Part shown: piece after piece, positions 52,794 to 61,659 of the stretch | Layout: each line of letters starts with the position of its first letter | How positions within the stretch are numbered: the first letter of the stretch is position 1 | Origin: Streptomyces sp. NL15-2K | Lineage (GTDB): Bacteria > Actinomycetota > Actinomycetes > Streptomycetales > Streptomycetaceae | Length of the DNA stretch: 64,000 bases | Direction of reading: 5' to 3' | Assembly: GCF_030551255.1 (NCBI RefSeq) | Contig: NZ_CP130630.1 | Span: 4,941,501-5,005,500 of the forward strand | Translations under genes and position numbers: made by a program | The notes under the pieces: model-generated | What the model was told of the DNA's origin: nothing | Seen by the model: the letters and a program-made list of their open reading frames with translations, nothing else | The model's database searches: none

Positions 52794-53572
52794 CCCCCGA
52801 CGCGGGTACCGCCGTCGACCACTACGACCGCCTCCTCGCCGAGCACTACACCTGGATGCTGGGCGGTGACGTCCACGAGGTCGCCGACCGCCAGGCCGCG
52901 CTGCTCGCTGAACTCGGCTTGGCGGGGGCCGAAGCCGACGGGACGGCCGTCGACCTGGGCTGCGGCTCCGGTGCCCAGACGCTGGCGCTGGTCCGCCTCG
53001 GCTTCTCCCCCGTGATCGCCGTGGACACCAGCCGCCTGCTGCTCGACGAGCTCGTCTCGTACGTCCGGGGCGACGAAAACCTCCGGAGCGCCGAGGTGGT
53101 ACGGCCGGTGCATGGCGACATCCGTACCGTGCTGCCCGCGGCGGCCGGGCCGGGCACGGTCGCGGCCGTCGTCTGCATGGGTGACACGCTTCCCCACCTC
53201 CCGTCCAAGGCGGACGTCCCCGTGTTGCTCGGCCACATCAGCCGCGCGCTCGCCTCGGGCGGGCACCTCGTCGTCACTTACCGCGATCTCACAGCGGAGC
53301 TGCGCGGCACGGACCGCTTCGTCCCGGTCCGCAGCAGCGACGACCGGCTGCTCACCTGCTTCCTCGAATACCGTGACGAGGACACGGTGATCGTCCACGA
53401 CCTGCTCCACACCCGGACCAACGGCTCCTGGCGCCAACGGACAAGCAGCTACCCCAAGCTGCGGATCGCGTCCTCCTGGCTGGTCGAACAGTGCCGGGCG
53501 GCCGGACTGGACGTCCGCCACGATGCCGCGGACTCCAGGGGGATGCGGATCCTCCACGCCGTAAAGCCCTGA
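52790..53572 (+). CDS. Class I SAM-dependent methyltransferase
   Basis: The product is 260 aa. ATG 52790 overlaps the fusion-gene stop and has CGGAGGA upstream. Motif I is AVDLGCGSGAQTLALVRLG, motif II IAVDTSRLLLDELV, and VVCMGDTLPHL follows. The layout is of a small-molecule methyltransferase; the substrate may be the product of the upstream fusion enzyme. It is followed after 53 bases by a DinB-type gene in the same direction. Confidence 0.9.
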   Translation: MTPDAGTAVDHYDRLLAEHYTWMLGGDVHEVADRQAALLAELGLAGAEADGTAVDLGCGSGAQTLALVRLGFSPVIAVDTSRLLLDELVSYVRGDENLRSAEVVRPVHGDIRTVLPAAAGPGTVAAVVCMGDTLPHLPSKADVPVLLGHISRALASGGHLVVTYRDLTAELRGTDRFVPVRSSDDRLLTCFLEYRDEDTVIVHDLLHTRTNGSWRQRTSSYPKLRIASSWLVEQCRAAGLDVRHDAADSRGMRILHAVKP

Positions 53573-53625
53573 CGGGCATGCGTGACTCCGACTACCGTGC
53601 GCACCGCGCGAACCGAAGGGCGGAC

Positions 53626-54177
53626 ATGAGCGATCCCACCAGAAGAGCCGAACTGTTCGGCGGCGCCGACAGCGGTCGCCGGTTCACCGGCCCGACGACC
53701 GGCGACGAAGGGCGGATGCTCATCGATGTCCTGAGTGCCCAGCGGGCCACGCTGCGGTTGAAGTGCTCCGGCCTGGGCCGGGAGTTGTCCCTGCGGTCCG
53801 TGGAGCCGTCCACGCTCTCGCTGCTCGGCCTGGTCCGACACCTCGCCGATGTGGAACGCCGCTGGTTCCGGCGGGTCCTGGCCGGGCAGGACGCGCCGAC
53901 CCTTTTCTCCTCGACTACCGACCCCGACGAGGACTTCAACGGTGCCACGGACGACCCCGGAGTCGTCGCCGCGGCGTGGGAGGCGTGGCGGGCCGAGGTG
54001 GCCTTCGCCGAACAGTTCGTCACCGAGGCCCCCGACCTCGACGTCGAGGGCGACGACTCCTGGCGCGGAACGGTGTCGCTGCGCTGGGTACTCATCCACG
54101 TGATCGAGGAGTACGCCCGCCACAATGGCCATGCCGACCTGCTCCGCGAGCGCATCGACGGAGCGGTCGGCGTGTGA
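53626..54177 (+). CDS. DinB-family (DUF664) protein
   Basis: The product is 183 aa from ATG 53626 with GAAGGG upstream. The signature LSLLGLVRHLADVERRWFRR and the close VLIHVIEEYARHNGHADLLR with metal-ligand His residues are clear. In actinomycetes such proteins include mycothiol-dependent enzymes. It ends the small operon with the fusion dehydrogenase and methyltransferase. A 6-bp GGCCGG/CCGGCC hairpin follows at 54178-54200. Confidence 0.88.
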   Translation: MSDPTRRAELFGGADSGRRFTGPTTGDEGRMLIDVLSAQRATLRLKCSGLGRELSLRSVEPSTLSLLGLVRHLADVERRWFRRVLAGQDAPTLFSSTTDPDEDFNGATDDPGVVAAAWEAWRAEVAFAEQFVTEAPDLDVEGDDSWRGTVSLRWVLIHVIEEYARHNGHADLLRERIDGAVGV

Positions 54178-54457
54178 GGCCGGATCCACTTCGACCGGCC
54201 GTCGATGCCGAGCGGCCTTCCGTTCGGCCACCGTAGCCGTCCGGAGCAGGCCGCCACGATGCCAAGAGCGTCCTCGTATCGGGCTCCCCTGGCTGCAGGA
54301 CAGTAGCGAAGGGCAGCAATCGCTACCTACAACCGCCGGCGGCGGGCTGACCATCTCGCTGAACGTCTACAACCGCCCAGCCGGCACGCCCGAGATGGAC
54401 GAGGCCCCGCGCAACGCCCGGTGGGTCGCGCAGAGCCTCGTGCAGGCGGGTTGGTGC

Positions 54458-55564
54458 TCAGTCCGTCGCGGCGGCCCGAGGCACCGGCCGACTCGGGGTA
54501 TCGAGCCAGATGCGCTGTCCCTCGGCGGTCACGGTCACCCCGAAGCGCTCACGGCCCGGCCGGCCGTGCTCGACGTACAGCTCGTGCGCGGCCTCCACCG
54601 CATCCCACAGCAGGCGCGGCCCGGCCTGCCGTACGGTGCCGTCCTCGGCGCGCGCCCACGCGCCGTCAGCGCCCCACAGCTCCACGGCCGTCACGCGGCC
54701 ATCGTCGCCGCGCTCGAAGGCGAACGCGGTGTCGGGGGCGACGAGGGACAGCACGAACCGGAACGCCTCGTCCTCGGCGACGACGTTCAGGTCCAAGCCC
54801 GTGAGCCGGCCGCTTGTCGCGTCCGGCCTGCCGGGGTGGGCCGGGGCGCCGGTGGTGCCGGCGTCGCGTACGGCCATGAAGTACGAGCCGACGGGCAGGA
54901 ACCTGCCCTCGGCGCGGCCGTCGTCGGCGACGACCAGGCGCACCGTGCCCCAGCCCACCGGGCACACGATCAGGCCCGCGGGCTTCACCTGCTCCAGCCA
55001 CGCGGCCGGGACCGTGCTGAACCCACAGGTCGCGATCAGCCGGTCGTACGGGGCACGGGCCGCGTACCCCTCGCGCCCGTCCCCGGTGATGACGAGCGGG
55101 GTGTATCCGGAGCACCGCAGCCGCGATCCCGCCAGCCGCGCCAGCACCGGGTCAACCTCCACCGTCACCACCTGGTGGCTGCCCAGTCGCTCGGACAGCA
55201 GCGCGGCGTTGTAGCCGGTGCCGGTCGCGATCTCCAGCACGCGGTGACCGTCGGCGACGTCGAGGGCCTGGAGCATGACGAGCATCAGCCCAGGGGCCGT
55301 CGACGACGAGGTGGCCACGCCGTCCGTGAGCTGCGTGGCCAGCGCGTCATCCGCGTAGACCAGGTCAAGCCAGTCCGGATCGGCGGACGTCACTCGCCGC
55401 TGCCCCTCGCTGGTCAGGGTCCAGAACTCCGGCACGTACGGGTGGCGCGGAACGGTCTCGAACACCTTCCGCCATGTCGGGTCGGTCAGTTGGCCGCTGG
55501 CCTCCAGACCGTCAGCCAGCGCCGAGCGCAGCTCCTCGGCGCGCTCTTCGGTGTGCGTCGTCAT
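54458..55564 (-). CDS. tgmC: PIMT-like methyltransferase of graspetide cluster
   Basis: The product is 368 aa from ATG 55564, overlapping the ATP-grasp stop by 4 bases. The N-terminal half is a protein-isoaspartate methyltransferase fold: VPRHPYVPEFWTL, QLTDGVATSSSTAPGLMLVM, motif I VLEIATGTGYNAALLSERLG. The extra C-terminal ~150 residues are typical of the methyltransferase linked to TgmA/TgmB. In the characterised relative (fuscimiditide) this enzyme methylates an Asp that then closes to an aspartimide. Confidence 0.9.
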   Translation of the reverse strand: MTTHTEERAEELRSALADGLEASGQLTDPTWRKVFETVPRHPYVPEFWTLTSEGQRRVTSADPDWLDLVYADDALATQLTDGVATSSSTAPGLMLVMLQALDVADGHRVLEIATGTGYNAALLSERLGSHQVVTVEVDPVLARLAGSRLRCSGYTPLVITGDGREGYAARAPYDRLIATCGFSTVPAAWLEQVKPAGLIVCPVGWGTVRLVVADDGRAEGRFLPVGSYFMAVRDAGTTGAPAHPGRPDATSGRLTGLDLNVVAEDEAFRFVLSLVAPDTAFAFERGDDGRVTAVELWGADGAWARAEDGTVRQAGPRLLWDAVEAAHELYVEHGRPGRERFGVTVTAEGQRIWLDTPSRPVPRAAATD

Positions 55565-56538
55565 GGTCGTCCCTTGGCGAGTAGGTCAGCGATGTGCGCG
55601 GCGATGGGCAGGCCGGTGCGGTTCTGGATCCAGGACCACTCTCCGGACGGGTTGCATTCGAACATCACCCAGTCCCCGGACGGGGTGACGGCGAAGTCGA
55701 ACGCGCCGAAGTTGAGCCGGAAGTGCTCCAGCCAGCCCAGCACGCCCGCCCTCACGTCGTCCGGCACTTTGCACACGTCGTAGGTGAGCGCGTCGTAGTC
55801 GCTGCGCCAGTCCACGCGGGCCGCGTCGCTGCCCGCGTGGATCTCGGCCGCGAACATCTCCGTGCCCACGACGGTCAGCCGCACCTCGTGCGACTTGGGC
55901 ACCCACTCCTGGAACAGGTGCGCCGTCAGGGACACGGAGTCGTCGATGGCGTCGGGGTCGACCACGTGTGTGGGGACCCCGGTGCGACGGCCGTCCGGGT
56001 ACTCCAGCGGGCCGCCCATGAGCGGCTTGCAGATCACCCGGCCGCCCACTTGGTGGCAGAACTTGCGGACCGCCTCCGGGTCGGTGGTGATCAGCGAGCG
56101 GGGCGTACGGAGCCCGTGGGCCGCCGCCACCGGGAGTTGTCCGGGCTTGTGGGAGGCGATGCCGTCCGCCTCGGGCCGGTTGACCCATGTCACCGGCAGC
56201 GCGTACAGCGTGCCGAGCAGGCCGGCCAACGCCTGTTCGTTCGCCCACGAGCGGTGGGGCTCCTCCATGTGCTCGGAGACGGCGGGAAGGCGGGGCCGCC
56301 TGTAGTAGACGGCCCTCACCTCCTCCAGCCGCACGGAGCGATACTCGTCAGCCAGGATCCCCGCCCAGGGTGCTGCAGCGTGTGCGACGGACAGGGAGAT
56401 GGTCTGTGGGAAGTCGCCCATGTCGAACCTCATGACCGGCACGTGCCGGATCGTCAGCTCGTCGACCACCAGGTCCGCCGCGGGGTCCAGTTCCTTGGTG
56501 ACGACCAGCACCGGGCCGCCGGACAGGTGCTGCGTCAC
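55561..56538 (-). CDS. tgmB: ATP-grasp ribosomal peptide maturase
   Basis: The product is 325 aa. GTG 56538 overlaps the precursor stop. The N-terminus (VLVVTKELDPAADLVVDEL) is the pre-ATP-grasp domain. The ATP-grasp core has GGRVICKPLMGG, HLFQEWVPKSHEVRLTVVG, NFGAFDFAVTP and the metal-binding VMFECNPSGEWSW. It should activate Asp/Glu side chains of the precursor with ATP and join them to Ser/Thr/Lys side chains, forming ester or amide crosslinks. Confidence 0.92.
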   Translation of the reverse strand: MTQHLSGGPVLVVTKELDPAADLVVDELTIRHVPVMRFDMGDFPQTISLSVAHAAAPWAGILADEYRSVRLEEVRAVYYRRPRLPAVSEHMEEPHRSWANEQALAGLLGTLYALPVTWVNRPEADGIASHKPGQLPVAAAHGLRTPRSLITTDPEAVRKFCHQVGGRVICKPLMGGPLEYPDGRRTGVPTHVVDPDAIDDSVSLTAHLFQEWVPKSHEVRLTVVGTEMFAAEIHAGSDAARVDWRSDYDALTYDVCKVPDDVRAGVLGWLEHFRLNFGAFDFAVTPSGDWVMFECNPSGEWSWIQNRTGLPIAAHIADLLAKGRP

Positions 56539-56765
56539 CGCATCAGGTACGGGTCGGCGGTGTCGTCGTTCTTGCTGTCCCAGTTGGTGTTCGTGCAGCT
56601 TCCGGCCAGGTTGGCGGACCGGCTCCACAGGGCGCCGGTGCCCTCGGTCATGACGTTGACCTGCCGGACCGGGTCGTACGTGAACGAGCCCGCCTCCAGG
56701 GTCACGGTGTACGGGGTGCGTTCGGCGCGGGCGCCGAACGGGACGAGTGCTGCTGCTGTGGGCAT
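56535..56765 (-). CDS. tgmA: Graspetide (ATP-grasp-modified RiPP) precursor peptide
   Basis: The product is 76 aa. ATG 56765 has AGGAGG upstream. The leader carries VPFGARAERTPYTVTLEAGS and the FTYDPVRQVNVMTEG stretch typical of tgmA precursors. The presumed core (about residues 50-76) is SANLAGSCTNTNWDSK followed by NDDTADPYLMR: Ser/Thr/Lys donors beside Asp acceptors, as crosslinking needs. It is the first of three coupled genes tgmA-tgmB-tgmC. The exact core boundary and links are unknown. Confidence 0.88.
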   Translation of the reverse strand: MPTAAALVPFGARAERTPYTVTLEAGSFTYDPVRQVNVMTEGTGALWSRSANLAGSCTNTNWDSKNDDTADPYLMR

Positions 56766-56811
56766 GCGTGCCTCCTGTCGTTGATGCTGCTCGGACTGTT
56801 CTCCGCCCCAC

Positions 56812-57147
56812 CTACGTCCGAGGACGGTGGCGAGGGTCTTGCAGGGCCCGTTCCGCCCCGGTGGGGAGCCCGCTGTGTGGGGGCGGAGCGGGGGTCGTAC
56901 ACCGCCCGGTGCCAGGCGCTCGGTCTCCGGCACCAGGCGGCGGCTTGAGGGGCACCGCCAGTGACAGGCGGGGAGCGCAGAACTCGCAGACCCACAGCTG
57001 GAACAACCAGCCGCGGTGACGCGCCTCACCCCACACAAGGCCGGCCATCCCCAACCGGCGAGCGCAGCGCGCGCAGTCGATGGCCATCTGCTGGCGCGGG
57101 CTGAGCTGGTCGACGCGCGGCAGCTCGGCCACAGGTGCCGCACTCAC
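56812..57147 (-). CDS. Small protein with zinc-ribbon-like CxxC pairs
   Basis: The product is about 111 aa. GTG 57147 overlaps the upstream ATPase stop. Two CxxC pairs (DCARCARRLG; WVCEFCAPRL) could bind one zinc. The C-terminal 45 residues are Pro/Gly/Arg-rich and look disordered. It lies 46 bases ahead of tgmA in the same direction, so it may be part of the RiPP operon or its control. Confidence 0.6.
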   Translation of the reverse strand: MSAAPVAELPRVDQLSPRQQMAIDCARCARRLGMAGLVWGEARHRGWLFQLWVCEFCAPRLSLAVPLKPPPGAGDRAPGTGRCTTPAPPPHSGLPTGAERALQDPRHRPRT

Positions 57148-57557
57148 TGTTCGCCGTCCGCGCGCAGCTCGGCCCACACCCGTTTCCCGCCGTGCACCAG
57201 CTCGCTGCCCCAGGCGTGCGCGAGGACGTCGACCAGGAGGAGGCCGCGGCCGTGCTCGTCGTCAGGGGACGGCGTGCCCGGGGCGGGCCTGGCGCGCGAG
57301 GTGTCCGTCACGACGATTCGCGTGGAGTCCTCGCCGGTCCGGGTGATCGAGACGCCGACCGTCGCCGCGTCGGTGTGCTCCACCGCGTTGGCCACCAGCT
57401 CCGTGACGACCTGCTCGGCGGCCTCCACCAGACGGTGCAGCCCCCAAGTCTCCAGCGCCAGCGCTATGTCCCGACGGGCTTGAACAGCGGCCTCCAGCCT
57501 CGCCGCGTACCGCTCCTGGTAACGCTGTGGCCCCACCGTTGCAGCTGTCATGGTCAT
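57144..57557 (-). CDS. Anti-sigma-factor-like HATPase (RsbW type)
   Basis: The product is 137 aa from ATG 57557 with AGGGACG upstream. The GHKL ATP-binding N-box (VVTELVANAVEHTDAATVGV) and the G1/G2 region (DDEHGRGLLLVDVLAHAWGS) are intact. Such small ATPases bind sigma or anti-sigma-antagonist proteins in Streptomyces. It is the first gene of the leftward run that leads into tgmABC and is divergent from an XRE regulator. Confidence 0.85.
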   Translation of the reverse strand: MTMTAATVGPQRYQERYAARLEAAVQARRDIALALETWGLHRLVEAAEQVVTELVANAVEHTDAATVGVSITRTGEDSTRIVVTDTSRARPAPGTPSPDDEHGRGLLLVDVLAHAWGSELVHGGKRVWAELRADGEQ

Positions 57558-57759
57558 CGTCGCGTCCCTGGGGGTGCTCGTGTTCCGTGTAGCCCGACCA
57601 CCGGCCGCCAGGCTGGGAGCGTCAGCAACGTCACCCACGGTGACAGCCTCCCTACTAGGCTGGTCCAGTGATGCCTACGACGGTAGGGCGCTGTGATCAG
57701 CGCTTGAAGTGACCGTGAGTACAAGTGGTTCGCCGCGATTGCGCGGGAGTGAGGCTGTC

Positions 57760-58875
57760 ATGCGATCAAGTTCGCGACGAACCCTGACTGACAGTCAGGG
57801 TTCACCTGGACGCCCCCGCGCGGGCGTCATCTCCGGCTACGTCTTCCGGCTCGTCCGAGAGCAGCAGAGACACACCCAAGAGGAAGCAGCCGAACAGCTG
57901 CGCGTATCGCCGGACACGATCGCCGGGTGGGAGTCCGGCCGCCGCCCCCTGACCGCCGTACCGGTCGGGCAGATGCTTGTGCACCGTCATCGGCTGATGC
58001 GGATGGGCACCGCCCCCGCGCTCCTGCAAGCCCTGGACCTCGCCCTGGAGGCGGACGTCCTCATCGCCGGCGCCCTCGACGACAAGGCCGCAGCCGAGGA
58101 AAGCCCGCTCGGAGCCTGGGTAATGCAGCGCGACCTCGTCGAAGTCCTCGCCTGGCCCCTCAACCATGTACCACCCCAGTCCGTCCGCGACCTGCCCGAT
58201 CCGCCCCGGAAGCGCCGAGGACCCGCGCCGACCGGACCAGAGCTGTCGGTCTCCGACCGGGCACGGTTCTTCACGCAGATCCGGCGTACCGCGGAGCAGG
58301 CTCGCGGCGAGGACCAGTTCCTGCTCCGCCGCCAGGCCCTCTACCTCTCCGGGTACGACGGCCAGGCCGACACATCGGAGTGGCTGGCCCACCAGCAGGC
58401 CACGGAACGTCCCGGTGACTGGCTCACGCGCTGGCTCAACTCCCGGTCCGTCGCCGCTGTATCGGCCCGGAGAGGTGACCGAGACCGTATGAACTACTTC
58501 ATCGACACCTCTCTCATCGACGACGACGCAGGCGAGGCCGCGAACCTGAACTACTGGGCGTACTGGGTCGGCGAGACCGCTCACCTGGAGTTGAGCGACG
58601 ACTTCATCGCCGCCCGCATGCCCGGACCGTGGCCGGGTGACAGGCTCCTCGCCCACCTCGCTCAGGGGCTCGCGCCGCATCACGGCTACGTGGACCTCAA
58701 CATCCACTCCGTCTGGTCCCTGCTCCAGGTCCGGCCCAGCCTGCTGCGATCCGGCGCAGCAGGCCGCACCCTGCGCGACCGGCTGCCCGTGATGTTGGAT
58801 AGCCGGGAGCTGACGGCGCGCGGGCGCCGGGAGCTGGAGAGCATCCGGTATGCGATCGGCCTCGCCGAGGCGTGA
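57760..58875 (+). CDS. XRE-family regulator with long C-terminal domain
   Basis: The product is about 371 aa from ATG 57760; GTG 57709 is an alternative. The HTH is [20 protein letters not shown], then [15 protein letters not shown]. The rest is helical ([40 protein letters not shown]) without a named domain. A perfect 23-bp palindrome overlaps its first codons (57780-57802). It is followed after 13 bases by an HD-domain gene, and divergent from the ATPase-RiPP run. Confidence 0.82.
   Translation: MRSSSRRTLTDSQGSPGRPRAGVISGYVFRLVREQQRHTQEEAAEQLRVSPDTIAGWESGRRPLTAVPVGQMLVHRHRLMRMGTAPALLQALDLALEADVLIAGALDDKAAAEESPLGAWVMQRDLVEVLAWPLNHVPPQSVRDLPDPPRKRRGPAPTGPELSVSDRARFFTQIRRTAEQARGEDQFLLRRQALYLSGYDGQADTSEWLAHQQATERPGDWLTRWLNSRSVAAVSARRGDRDRMNYFIDTSLIDDDAGEAANLNYWAYWVGETAHLELSDDFIAARMPGPWPGDRLLAHLAQGLAPHHGYVDLNIHSVWSLLQVRPSLLRSGAAGRTLRDRLPVMLDSRELTARGRRELESIRYAIGLAEA
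57780..57802. promoter_or_regulatory. Perfect 23-bp palindrome in the 5' coding region of the XRE gene
   Basis: AACCCTGACTG-A-CAGTCAGGGTT: two perfect 11-bp arms around one base. It encodes TLTDSQG in the XRE frame, yet its symmetry strongly suggests a protein-binding site, perhaps for the XRE protein itself. Confidence 0.65.
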
Positions 58876-58888
58876 GAGGAGTCCGACG

Positions 58889-59470
58889 GTGACTGAAGAC
58901 CTGTCAACGGTAGCGCGGTTTCTGTACGAGGCGGGGACGTTGAAGCAGACCAGGCGCACCGGCTGGTGGATGGCCGGCGTACGCGACCCAGAGTCGGTGG
59001 CGGAGCACTCCTGGCGTACCGCGCTCATCGCGACCATCATCGCGAAGCTCGAAGGAGCGGATCCCGCCCGGGCCGCGTTCCTCGCGGTGTGGCACGACTC
59101 GCAGGAGACCCGCACCGGCGACGTGAACCATCTGGGCAAGAAGTACGCCCCGGGAGCGGACCCGCGCGCGGTCACGGACGACCAGGTCGCGGGCATGCCC
59201 GAAGTCCTCGCCTCCGCGGTGCGCGAACTCGTGGCCGAGTACGAGTCGAAGGAGTCCCCCGAAGCCGTCTGCGCCCGGGACGCCGACAAGCTGGAGTGCA
59301 TGATCCAGGGCATCGAGTACAAAGCCCAGGGCTACGAGAACGCCCAGCGGTGGATCGACAACAGCCGCGGCCGCCTCACCACGAAGTCGGCCAACGAACT
59401 CGCCGACGCGGTAATGGCGACCGGATCCCTGGACTGGCTGCGCGCTGCCCTCGGAGAGAAGCAGGACTGA
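58889..59470 (+). CDS. HD-domain phosphohydrolase (YfbR-like)
   Basis: The product is 193 aa from GTG 58889 with GAGAGGAG upstream. The HD motif set is present: AEHSWRTALIATII, VWHDSQETRTGD, ARDADKLECMIQG. YfbR-type enzymes dephosphorylate deoxynucleoside monophosphates. It is probably co-transcribed with the XRE gene, a pair I recall from other Streptomyces. Confidence 0.85.
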   Translation: MTEDLSTVARFLYEAGTLKQTRRTGWWMAGVRDPESVAEHSWRTALIATIIAKLEGADPARAAFLAVWHDSQETRTGDVNHLGKKYAPGADPRAVTDDQVAGMPEVLASAVRELVAEYESKESPEAVCARDADKLECMIQGIEYKAQGYENAQRWIDNSRGRLTTKSANELADAVMATGSLDWLRAALGEKQD

Positions 59471-59567
59471 CCTCGGTCCGCTGCCGCTGGACCATGCCAC
59501 GCGAGAGCCGGACGGGCCGCCGGCTCCTCCCCGAGTCGAGCGCGTCCACTGGCGGACGGGCTACGGC

Positions 59568-59994
59568 ATGCGCACCATGGGTGAGTTGGGGTTCCGCCTC
59601 AGTAGTCCGGCGCGGCCGGTCGCGTCGGCATCCGTGGCGGACGTGCCAGAACAAGAGCTGGGCGTGGACCGCCCTGCCTTCGTGATGGACGGCGCGGGTG
59701 CTGCCCTGTCGGTCATCCCGCTCGGGGCCGCCACGGCGAACCCGCCAGTCCGGATCGGCATCGGTGACGTGCGGGCCATCGACCGAGCCGTCAGCCAGAT
59801 CTACGCACACGGCTACGACCACGGCTCCGCCACCCTGCGCCGCGCTGCCTCCGAGGCGCTGCACACCGCCTATCAATGGCTCAAAGAGGGGACGTACACG
59901 GCACAACGTCGAGAGCGCGCTTCAGCGGCACGCCGCCGTCCCGGCGGTTGCTGACTGGCTGGAGGAGTACCGCACCATCACCGGTGTCAGCTGA
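59568..59994 (+). pseudogene. Regulator-like C-terminal remnant, frameshifted
   Basis: The first frame reads VRIGIGDVRAIDRAVSQIYA, HGYDHGSATLRRAASEALHT and AYQWLKEGTYT, like the C-terminal half of XRE-type regulators. After about 59900 the likely continuation is in another frame (VADWLEEYRTITGVS). No HTH is present upstream. It ends 10 bases before the GNAT start. Confidence 0.45.
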
Positions 59995-60004
59995 GGAGGA
60001 GACG

Positions 60005-60577
60005 GTGACCACCCCGAGCACGCGTACCAACGTGGTGATCCGCACCTACGGGCCCGGCAAGGTGCCGCCGATGCTCGACGTGCTCGCCGACATCTGGGCC
60101 GACGCTCACCCCGAACTCGTCGACAATCCGAGCGCGGAGGCACTCGGCCTGTCCGTGCCCGCCTTGCGCCGCCAGGTCGAAAGCCACCTCAAGCACCCCG
60201 GCTTCACTCTGGTCGTCGCGTACGCGGGCGGCACTCCCGTGGGCTTCGGCTACGGCTTCCCCTGCTCCGCCGACTACTGGTTCGGCTCCGGCCTTGTCGA
60301 CCAGGTCCCCGAGGGCGCCCGCACGGAGCGCCTGATGGGGCTGTGCGAACTGGCCGTGCGCCCACCGTGGCAGTCCCAGGGCATCGGCACACGGCTGCAC
60401 ACCGCGCTGCTCCAGGCCATCAATCCGAAGTGGTCCTCACTGCTCGCACTGCCCTCCAACCAGCGCGGCCAGGATCTCTACGCGCGGCTGGGCTACAGGT
60501 ATGCGGGCGAGTACAGGAACACACCCGACGGCCCGGCCTTCGATCTGCTGCTTCTCCGTGTCGAGGACGTGGACTGA
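60005..60577 (+). CDS. GNAT-family N-acetyltransferase
   Basis: The product is 190 aa from GTG 60005 with GGAGGAG upstream. The acetyl-CoA site is visible: LCELAVRPPWQSQGIGTRLH, then LLALPSNQRGQDLYARLGYR. The acceptor region (PVGFGYGFPCSADYWFGSG) suggests a small substrate. It follows the XRE-HD genes in the same direction. Confidence 0.9.
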   Translation: MTTPSTRTNVVIRTYGPGKVPPMLDVLADIWADAHPELVDNPSAEALGLSVPALRRQVESHLKHPGFTLVVAYAGGTPVGFGYGFPCSADYWFGSGLVDQVPEGARTERLMGLCELAVRPPWQSQGIGTRLHTALLQAINPKWSSLLALPSNQRGQDLYARLGYRYAGEYRNTPDGPAFDLLLLRVEDVD

Positions 60578-60700
60578 CGAAGGAGCGTGGCTCGCCCTCG
60601 GCTACAGCGTCTCGGGGGATCTGGAACGCTCATGCGAGGTCGGTGAGACCGCTGCTGCCCGCCTCAGCACGGTGCGGTCGCCGAGAAGCGTGGGTCTCCT

Positions 60701-60876
60701 GCGCGGATTTGGTACGTCGCGCAGGTGCCGACATCGTCCTCGTCGACCTGCCGCAGTGGCGGCTGTCCTCCCTGGGCGACGAGGCCGTGATCACCGGCGC
60801 GGTACGTTTCGCCCTCTCCTCCGTCGAAGAGGTGCTCCGAACCCGGCCCACCCTCCTTCCGGCCCGGGGGCGGTAA
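60701..60876 (+). pseudogene. ROK regulator 3'-end duplicate with internal deletion
   Basis: 60701-60738 matches 50172-50209 of the ROK gene. 60739-60876 matches 50411-50548 base for base with few differences. A 201-bp in-frame piece (67 codons) present in the ROK gene is missing between them. No HTH or start remains. Homology continues about 14 bases past the stop. Confidence 0.85.
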
Positions 60877-60901
60877 CTCGCTTGGCTCGCCGGGAGCGCG
60901 A

Positions 60902-61618
60902 TCAGTCGGTGCGGAGGCCGTCGATCAGACGGTTGAGGAACCGGGTGAACGTGGCTTCGGGCGTGACGGCGCGTGCGGGGGCGGAGAGCGCTTCGGCGAG
61001 TTCCGGGTGGCGGCCGTCCGCGGCGACAGCGGCGAGGTAGCGGGCTTCGGCTGCGACCCGGTCGGGGGACTGGGTGGCTGCCGCCTGCGTGATCTCGTGG
61101 GTGACGTGCCCGGCGACGAATGCGGTGAGCTGGGCGAACACCTCCAGCTTCGCCGCGCCGTCCAGCCCGGTGGGCCGCAAGGCGGCGAGTGCGTGTTCCA
61201 GGAACGCCAGGGTGTTGGGCCCGAGGCTGCGGCGGGTGGACAAGGCGGCGGGCAGCCAGGGGTGGCGCAGCATGAGGCCACGCTGGAGGTGGGCGATGGC
61301 CTTCAGGTCGGCGCGCCAGTCGCCGGTGAGCGCACCCGACGTCGGCAGTTCGCCGCTGACGTGGTCGACCATCAGTTCCAGCAGTGTTTCCTTGTCGGAG
61401 GCGTAGCTGTAGAGCGACATGACTCCGGCTCCGACCTGTGCGGCGACCCGCCGCATGGTGACCGCTTCGAGCCCTTCCGCATCCGCCAGCGCGACGGCGG
61501 CCGCCGTGATCGCTTCGCGGCTGAAGGCGGGCCGGCGGCCCCTGCGGGACTGAGCGGGGCTCAGCCACAGCTGCTCGGGGTCGACACCCGTGGTGCCGGA
61601 CCCGCCATCACGCGTCAC
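60902..61618 (-). CDS. TetR-family regulator
   Basis: The product is about 238 aa from GTG 61618 (AAGGAG upstream); ATG 61675 would add 19 residues. The HTH is AEGLEAVTMRRVAAQVGAGV, then MSLYSYASDKETLLELMVDH. The C-terminal domain is of the TetR/AcrR AefR-like type (LQRGLMLRHPWLPAALSTRR). It is divergent from the CocE-type hydrolase and probably controls it through the palindrome at 61742. Confidence 0.9.
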   Translation of the reverse strand: MTRDGGSGTTGVDPEQLWLSPAQSRRGRRPAFSREAITAAAVALADAEGLEAVTMRRVAAQVGAGVMSLYSYASDKETLLELMVDHVSGELPTSGALTGDWRADLKAIAHLQRGLMLRHPWLPAALSTRRSLGPNTLAFLEHALAALRPTGLDGAAKLEVFAQLTAFVAGHVTHEITQAAATQSPDRVAAEARYLAAVAADGRHPELAEALSAPARAVTPEATFTRFLNRLIDGLRTD

Positions 61619-61659
61619 GGTCTTCGCACTCCTTCTGCCGATCACTGATGACTCATCAC

